Source: Actinomycetes bacterium
GTDB lineage: Bacteria; Actinomycetota; Coriobacteriia; WRKU01; WQUG01
Length of the DNA stretch: 64,000 nucleotides
Direction of reading: 5' to 3'
Assembly (NCBI GenBank): GCA_031272275.1
Contig: JAISUC010000011.1
Span: 1-64,000, forward strand
The position numbers and the translations under genes are program-made. Each line of letters begins with the position of its first letter. Within the stretch, counting starts at the first letter, position 1. The notes under the pieces were generated by a model that had not been told where the DNA came from, did no database searches, and worked only from the letters and a program-made list of their open reading frames with translations. Shown here piece by piece: positions 57,892-64,000 of this stretch.

Positions 57892-60729
57892 TCAGGCGTC
57901 TTCGTCCCCTGCAAACTGTGAGTTATAGAGCTCCGCATAAAACCCATCCGCCGCCAACAGTTCGTCGTGGCTGCCGCTTTCGACGATGCGCCCGTGGTTC
58001 ATGGCAACAATCAGGTCGGCGTCACGGATGGTTGACAGACGGTGCGCAATGACAAAACTGGTCCTGCCCTGCATCAGGCGTGCCATGGCGGTCTGTATCA
58101 ACTGCTCGGTACGGGTGTCGACCGAACTGGTGGCTTCATCCAGTATCAGGATCGGCGAATCGGCCAACACGGCACGCGCGATGGTCAACAACTGCCGCTG
58201 GCCTACGCTGATGTTTCCGGCGTCTTCCGCCAGCACGGTGTCATAGCCATGCGGCAGGGTGCGGATGAAGTGATCCGCCAGGGCGGTATCTGCGGCCGCA
58301 TGTATCTGTTCGGGTGTCGCGTCATCACGCCCGAACGCGATGTTATCGGCGATGCTGCCGTTAAACAGCCAGGTATCCTGCAGCACCATTCCGAACAGTG
58401 CACGTACATCGCTGCGCTTCATGGCCGCCGTGTCAACCCCGTCGATGCGGATGCTACCCTGCGTAACGTCATAAAAGCGCATCAACAGATTCACGATGGT
58501 GGTCTTGCCCGCACCGGTGGGACCGACGATGGCTATCATCTGTCCGGGTTTCACATCCAGGTACCAATCGCGAATCAGCGGGGATGCCGGGTCATAGTCA
58601 AAGTCGATGTGGTCGATGGTGACCGAACCCTGTGCGACGTCAACGGTGGCAGCCGGGTCGGGATCGGGGGCTTCCTCAGCCTCATCCAACAGGATAAAGA
58701 CGCGTTCGGCCGCGGCAATCGAGCCCTGGATGACGTTTGCGATCTGTGCCATCTGTACCATGGGCTGCTGGAAGCTGGATACATACTGTATGAATGCAAA
58801 GATGGCGCCCACGGTCATACCACCGATGTTGATTCCCGCAAGCGTCACATCCGGTCGCGTCAGTATGGCGGCAATAACCACGATCACCACGTACTGCAGG
58901 TTGGTGACGGCATTGATCACCGGCATCAGGACGCTCGAGATAAACTGGGCCTTCCACGCGCTGCCGTACAGCTGCTTGTTCGTCGCACGGAATCGCGTGA
59001 GCGAGATTTCCTCGCGGTTAAAGGCCTTGATGATATTGTGACCACCGTAGTTCTCTTCGATTTGTCCGTTCAGCTCACCCAGTTGCGCCTGTTGACGGGC
59101 AAAGAATTTCTGCGCTTTGGGGGCGATGATGCCGGTCAATACCAGCGTCAGCGGAATGGCGACGCAACTGACCAGCGCCAACACCCAACTGATCGAAAAC
59201 ATCATAATCAGGATACCCAGCAACTGAAAGACCGAACTGAGCGTCTGGCTGAGTACCTGTTGCAGGTTCGTGGAAATCAGGTCGATGTCGATGGTGATTT
59301 TCGACAAAATCTCGCCGTGGGTCTGCCCGTCGAAATACTTCAGCGGCAGCGTATCGAGCTTTTCTGAGACCTGCGTACGCAGCCTGCGCACCAGCTCCTG
59401 GGTCATCGTGACCGTCAGACGCTGCTGCACATACGCAAACAGGGCATACAGGAAATAGAGCCCGATCAACACCAGCGCAATCATACCGATGTAGTTGTAA
59501 TCCAGCACCGGCTCATCGGTCAGCGCCAAAGCCTTGGCAAAAATCAACAGCTGTTGGTCGGATGCGTCTTTGACCCGATCGAACTCGTCGCGATTGGTGT
59601 CGACCGCGACGGTGGCTGTGGTCTCGGAGGCCTCGTCACTTGCCTTGTCCGCCGAATCGTCCCCGAAATCCCCGAAACTCAGGTCACTTTCCGCGGTGCT
59701 CGACTCGTCGTCACTTGCCTGATATTCGTTGATCAGCGACTTCAGCGCAGCAATCCGCGTGTCATCGTCATCGCTTGCGCGGATGGCGGCGATGTCGGCG
59801 TCGATGCGATCCAGCGTTTCCGTCGCATCCGCAAACATGCCCGAAACCTTGCCCTTGGCGGCAGCCAGCTTATAGCCCGCCTGTTTGAACTCGACGGTTT
59901 TCTCATCCAGTTTCTTTTGACCCTTGTCCAGCTTGCGTTCGGCTTTTGCCAGTTTCGCACGCGCCGACGCCAGTTGCGCACGTCCCTTACTCAGCGCAGA
60001 CGCCAGCTGCTTTTTGCCCGCGGCGATTTTCTTCAGAGCGGCCGCCTTTTTCGTCGCCAGTTGTTTCGTCGCCGACGCCAGCTGGGCTGATGCCGCCGCA
60101 TATTGCTCGGGCGGCATATAGGCTTTGCCGGCTTCCAGTTGTGCCTTTTTGGCTGCCAACGTTTTGTCCGCCTTACGGAAACCCGCTTTGGCCTTTTTTT
60201 CCGCCGCTGCCAGCTTCTTTTTCGCCTTCGCCGATTCACGGTTCAGCTTCGCTTGGCCGTCCGCCAGTTTCCGTCGCGCATCACGCAGCTCTGCCCGCGC
60301 GTCATCGATCTTTTTCTGGGCTTTCTTCAGCTCTTTGGCGCCGTCGGCCATCTTATCATCGGCCTCGGCCAGCTTGTCGTCTGCCTCTGCCCGTTTGTCC
60401 GCAAGCGTTTCCCGAGCATCACTGAGCCCCGTATGCAAATCCTGCACCTGCGGATAGATCATCTTTAGCTGCACGTATTCCTGCAACTCGTTGGTGGCCT
60501 TTTCCATGGTTTTCGGCGCCATGATGAAACAGGCGATACTCGCAATGGAAAACACCACGGCCAGCCCAATCCGCCACCAGTCACGCCGCAGCATCAACAG
60601 CAGCCGGCGCAGCGTCCCCTTAAAGTCTGCGGCCTTTTCAACCACCGCAACCATCCCGGCAGGACCCGGTCCCGGTCCCTGTCGGCGTTGCTGACGTTCG
60701 GGCATCTTTGTTTTCTTCTGCTCAGCCAC
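57892..60729 (-). CDS. ABC exporter (TMD-NBD) with ~330 aa coiled-coil-like insertion between TM1 and TM2
   Basis: NBD 'AIVGPTGAGKTTIVNLLMRFYDVTQGSIRIDG', 'ISVGQRQLLTIARAVLADSPILILDEATSSVDTRTE'; Ala/Lys/Leu-rich heptad-like segment between first two TMs. Confidence 0.93.
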   Translation of the reverse strand: MAEQKKTKMPERQQRRQGPGPGPAGMVAVVEKAADFKGTLRRLLLMLRRDWWRIGLAVVFSIASIACFIMAPKTMEKATNELQEYVQLKMIYPQVQDLHTGLSDARETLADKRAEADDKLAEADDKMADGAKELKKAQKKIDDARAELRDARRKLADGQAKLNRESAKAKKKLAAAEKKAKAGFRKADKTLAAKKAQLEAGKAYMPPEQYAAASAQLASATKQLATKKAAALKKIAAGKKQLASALSKGRAQLASARAKLAKAERKLDKGQKKLDEKTVEFKQAGYKLAAAKGKVSGMFADATETLDRIDADIAAIRASDDDDTRIAALKSLINEYQASDDESSTAESDLSFGDFGDDSADKASDEASETTATVAVDTNRDEFDRVKDASDQQLLIFAKALALTDEPVLDYNYIGMIALVLIGLYFLYALFAYVQQRLTVTMTQELVRRLRTQVSEKLDTLPLKYFDGQTHGEILSKITIDIDLISTNLQQVLSQTLSSVFQLLGILIMMFSISWVLALVSCVAIPLTLVLTGIIAPKAQKFFARQQAQLGELNGQIEENYGGHNIIKAFNREEISLTRFRATNKQLYGSAWKAQFISSVLMPVINAVTNLQYVVIVVIAAILTRPDVTLAGINIGGMTVGAIFAFIQYVSSFQQPMVQMAQIANVIQGSIAAAERVFILLDEAEEAPDPDPAATVDVAQGSVTIDHIDFDYDPASPLIRDWYLDVKPGQMIAIVGPTGAGKTTIVNLLMRFYDVTQGSIRIDGVDTAAMKRSDVRALFGMVLQDTWLFNGSIADNIAFGRDDATPEQIHAAADTALADHFIRTLPHGYDTVLAEDAGNISVGQRQLLTIARAVLADSPILILDEATSSVDTRTEQLIQTAMARLMQGRTSFVIAHRLSTIRDADLIVAMNHGRIVESGSHDELLAADGFYAELYNSQFAGDEDA

Positions 60730-62605
60730 GGTGCATCTCTTCTTCCGTCAGCTGGGACGCGGCGATCTCGCGATACACGGCGTTATCCGCCAGCAGTTCC
60801 TCGTGGGTGCCGATACCGACCGCACGGCCCTCTTCCAGCACAATGATTTGGTCGGCATCCATAATGGTTGAGATGCGTTGCGCGACGATCACCGCCAGCG
60901 AATCGCGCAACAGCGGGCGCATCGCCGCGCGCAGCGCCGCATCCGTCGCCAGATCCAGCGCGCTGAAACTGTCGTCGAACAGGTAAATGGCGGGACGTTT
61001 GACCAGCGCACGCGCAATCGCCAAACGCTGTTTCTGTCCTCCGGAAAAGTTCGTTCCGCCCTGCGCCACATGCGCGTCGATACCCTCATCCAGTTCCGAC
61101 ACGAACTCCCAAGCCTGCGCAGTTTTCAACGCATCAATGACCTGTTCTGCGGTAGCATCCTCGCGCCCGAAGCGGATATTTTCAGCAATCGTGCCGCTGA
61201 ACAGCACCGCCTTTTGCGGGATGTAGCCTATCAGGTCATGCAGTTCGTGCTGACGATGTTCGCGCACGTCCACCCCGTTCACCAGCACAGAGCCCGAACT
61301 GACCTCGTACAGGCGGTCAATCAGGTTCAGAATCGTCGATTTCCCGCTGCCGGTGCTGCCGATGATCGCCGTCGTGGTGCCGGCTGATGCGGCAAAGCTG
61401 ATGCCGGTGACCGCCGGTTCCTCGGCGCCCTCAAAGCTGAAACCGACGTCACGGAATTCCAGCGACGCTTTCGGGGAGTGCGTCCCGGCGTCCACCGCGA
61501 CCAGTGTGTCGGACACCGACCCGGCGCAGAGCTCCCGCTCCCCCGCGTCCGTAGGCGCGTCCGCCCCCGCATCGTCCGGATCCAGGATGGACGAATGCGT
61601 GTCCAGGACTTCGTCGATGCGTTCGGCGCTGACGCTGGCGCGCGGCAACATAATGGTGACCATCGTCAGCATCAACAGGCTGAACAGCAGTTGCATCGCG
61701 TACTGCATGAACGCGAACATGTTACCCAGCGATATGTGATCGGCGGCGACCATATGGCTGCCGAACCAGACCGTCGCGATGTTTGCCAGCATGATGGTGA
61801 ACATGACGATGGGTATCAACATGACCACCATGCGGTTGACCTTGATGGCGGTGTCGGTCAGGTCGTCGTTTGCCACCGCAAAGCGTTCCTGTTGGAAGGC
61901 CTGGCGGTTGAATGCGCGAATGACGCGCACGCCGGTCAGCCCCTCGCGCGCAATCAGGTTCAGGTGGTCGGTCTTTTTTTGGATGCTGCGAAACAGCGGC
62001 AGCGCGCGGCGCATCGCAACCAGAATCACCGTCACCAGCAGCGGGATGATGGCGGCGATGATCCATGCCAGGCTTTTGCCTTTGTCGATTGCCATCACCA
62101 ACGCGATGATGCTGGTCATCGGTGCCATCATGGCCAGACGCATCAGCATAAACGACATCTGTTGAATCTGCTGGACGTCGTTGGTGGAACGAATTATCAG
62201 GCTGGCGGTCGAAAACCGGTCGAATTCTTTCAGGCTGAAGCTCTCGATGCGTGCGAACAGTTTCTCGCGCAGGTCACGCGCCAGTGCGGCCGAGGCACGC
62301 GAACACAACCAGCCGGCGAACACCGCGCCTGCGACCGACAACGCGACGATTCCCAGCATCTTTGCGCCGTGCTGCAAAATGTAGTCCATCTGGGTCGCAT
62401 TACTGGAGTTGATGATTTGTTCCTGCACGACAGACTGCGTCGCATCTCCCGGGACACCGCGCTGCAGGATGCCGATGTTCACGATGTCGGACATCACGTT
62501 CGGCAGCGACAATTGCGCGCCCACCTGCAGCGCCGTTGCCGCCGTAATCAACAGCAGCATCAGCCAATAGGGCTTGAATAGATATCGTTTCAATAGCTTA
62601 AACAT
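60722..62605 (-). CDS. ABC exporter (TMD-NBD), heterodimer partner
   Basis: MFKLLKRYLFKPYWLMLLLITAATALQVGAQLSLPNVMSDIVNIGI...; 'FSGGQKQRLAIARALVKRPAIYLFDDSFSALDLATDAALR'. Confidence 0.94.
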   Translation of the reverse strand: MFKLLKRYLFKPYWLMLLLITAATALQVGAQLSLPNVMSDIVNIGILQRGVPGDATQSVVQEQIINSSNATQMDYILQHGAKMLGIVALSVAGAVFAGWLCSRASAALARDLREKLFARIESFSLKEFDRFSTASLIIRSTNDVQQIQQMSFMLMRLAMMAPMTSIIALVMAIDKGKSLAWIIAAIIPLLVTVILVAMRRALPLFRSIQKKTDHLNLIAREGLTGVRVIRAFNRQAFQQERFAVANDDLTDTAIKVNRMVVMLIPIVMFTIMLANIATVWFGSHMVAADHISLGNMFAFMQYAMQLLFSLLMLTMVTIMLPRASVSAERIDEVLDTHSSILDPDDAGADAPTDAGERELCAGSVSDTLVAVDAGTHSPKASLEFRDVGFSFEGAEEPAVTGISFAASAGTTTAIIGSTGSGKSTILNLIDRLYEVSSGSVLVNGVDVREHRQHELHDLIGYIPQKAVLFSGTIAENIRFGREDATAEQVIDALKTAQAWEFVSELDEGIDAHVAQGGTNFSGGQKQRLAIARALVKRPAIYLFDDSFSALDLATDAALRAAMRPLLRDSLAVIVAQRISTIMDADQIIVLEEGRAVGIGTHEELLADNAVYREIAASQLTEEEMHRG

Positions 62606-62673
62606 ACGTCGTATGGGGAAACCCGATCAGGGGGAGTGCGTCCCGGCGCTACCCGTGCCCCGGCAGTTTCCCT

Positions 62674-63258
62674 TTAGTCCTCCCAGTCTTGTTCCAGCCC
62701 GGCGCTGTGCAGTTTCTTTTGCAGTTGACGTCGGAATATTTTGATGGCGTCGCTGACCGTTTTACGCTCGTCTGCGGTCAGTTCCTCGATTTCGGCGATC
62801 ATGCGCGCGCGGATGTGGCCGGTATCGACTTCCAGTCGTTCACGTCCGCGATCGGTGATGCTGATGACGTACTGGCGGCGGTCATCGGGACTGACACTGC
62901 GCGCGACCAGACCGTTGCGCTCCAACCCGTCCAGCAGGCGCGAAGCCGCAGGCGGCGACAGGCGCATCATTTCGATCAGTTGCCCCTGCAACATGGGCTT
63001 GCGCTTGAGCAGGTGCAGGACCATACCCGATTGTTGCCGCTGGTGCGGATGCATCGGCATGATGCCCCCCGAAGCCTGTTCCGCCGCCGACAACGCGTCT
63101 ACACCCAAAGGGGCCTTGTGCTTGCGAATCAGCAGCCGTTTCATCGAGCCCTGTACATAGGGCATGGCGGTCAGAATCTGGTCTGCCACATCGGTGGCAG
63201 TGGGTTTGGTGTTATCGGTGGTGCCTGTGTTGCCTGTCGTGCCGTCTTTGGCGGTCAT
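62674..63258 (-). CDS. MarR-family transcriptional regulator
   Basis: 'LHLLKRKPMLQGQLIEMMRLSPPAASRLLDGLERNGLVARSVSPDDRRQYVISITDRGRERLE' wHTH. Confidence 0.93.
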   Translation of the reverse strand: MTAKDGTTGNTGTTDNTKPTATDVADQILTAMPYVQGSMKRLLIRKHKAPLGVDALSAAEQASGGIMPMHPHQRQQSGMVLHLLKRKPMLQGQLIEMMRLSPPAASRLLDGLERNGLVARSVSPDDRRQYVISITDRGRERLEVDTGHIRARMIAEIEELTADERKTVSDAIKIFRRQLQKKLHSAGLEQDWED

Positions 63259-63673
63259 GCGCGCCGGTCCCCCTTCCGCAATGGTCGCAATGGTCGCGAT
63301 GGTATCGGGCAGTCGCTCGGATGCAGTCAGTCAGGTGCTGTCGTTCAAGTGCAAACAATCAGCTGCAGTCGGTCGTAAATGTTTACCGAACGATAATATT
63401 GCAAAGTGGAACTATTGTCAACCGGAAATATTTTACTACGCGAGTGCGCACGTCGTGCATCGCGCACCCGAATCGTGTCCCGACCCTTTCACGCACTGCG
63501 TTTTACATTTTGCTCATCATATTGAGTATTTTGCAAATATGCAGGTACATGCCCTGTTTTCCTGCACTCAACCCCGGGCAGATACCACCGCTTCCGCTGG
63601 ATGCGGATGTTCAGCAGTCGGGATGGGCAATGCCGGCAGAAAGCCGGATCACCATTGCGTTTTCACGGGAATA

Positions 63674-63750
<77 letters not shown>

Positions 63751-63860
63751 ACCTAAGACAGCTTAGAAATAATACCACAAGTACCAACGGGATTGACACG
63801 CCGATTGCGCCGATTGTGCGCGAGCCGCGGCGAACTACAGCCCCAACCGATCAGCCGCCA

Positions 63861-64000
63861 TCAAGACGCACCCACGACCGTTTCCAGGATACTGCGCGCG
63901 ATCAGTGCCTTCGAAGCCCGGGGGAGCATGATGTCGGCACCGTCGCGGCCCAGCAGGCGTACCTCGTTATCCGCGGCATCAAACCCGATGTCTGTCCGCG
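63861..64000 (-). CDS. coaBC: C-terminus of CoaBC (phosphopantothenoylcysteine decarboxylase/phosphopantothenate-cysteine ligase), partial
   Basis: Minus-strand frame ...TDIGFDAADNEVRLLGRDGADIMLPRASKALIARSILETVVGAS*. Confidence 0.7.
   Translation of the reverse strand, partial: RTDIGFDAADNEVRLLGRDGADIMLPRASKALIARSILETVVGAS

Noticed and set aside
12030-62644. Dispersed 15-mer as Chi or KOPS
   Set aside because: Copies occur on both strands with no visible orientation bias across the window, and the motif is longer than typical Chi/KOPS; not fully excluded without genome-wide data.

Overview
64 kb window of a GC-rich, probably Coriobacteriia-like actinobacterial chromosome (lineage is inferred from gene content and order only). 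Most genes are on the minus strand. Housekeeping blocks recognised: yqeG-like/mltG/ruvX/alaS, recX/recA, glpK, a polar amino-acid ABC operon, rimO/pgsA-cinA, yajQ, exodeoxyribonuclease III, a BmpA-type nucleoside ABC operon, a MarR-regulated heterodimeric ABC exporter, and the coaBC C-terminus. These are mixed with large secreted or surface proteins: RCC1/InlB-repeat protein, C69 dipeptidase with LADTGE tail, BIG2-GH25 lysozyme, a ~5,444 aa LRR/Cna-B/SdrD-type adhesin, and a subtilase. Two tRNAs (Ala-GGC, Pro-GGG) lie on the minus strand. The least explained signals are at DNA level. (1) A dispersed ~15 bp motif GGGGGAGTRCGTCCC occurs about a dozen times on both strands, in all sense-strand codon phases and between genes, once as an inverted pair forming a terminator-like hairpin; this distribution resembles DNA-uptake sequences. 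(2) A mosaic intergenic element has up to three ordered hairpins whose arms differ between copies but stay complementary. (3) A second family of A/T-core hairpins is present. (4) A 33-bp in-frame repeat array derived from the third hairpin of (2) forms the linker of a PgsA-CinA fusion. All coordinates and motif counts were read by eye and no computation was run.
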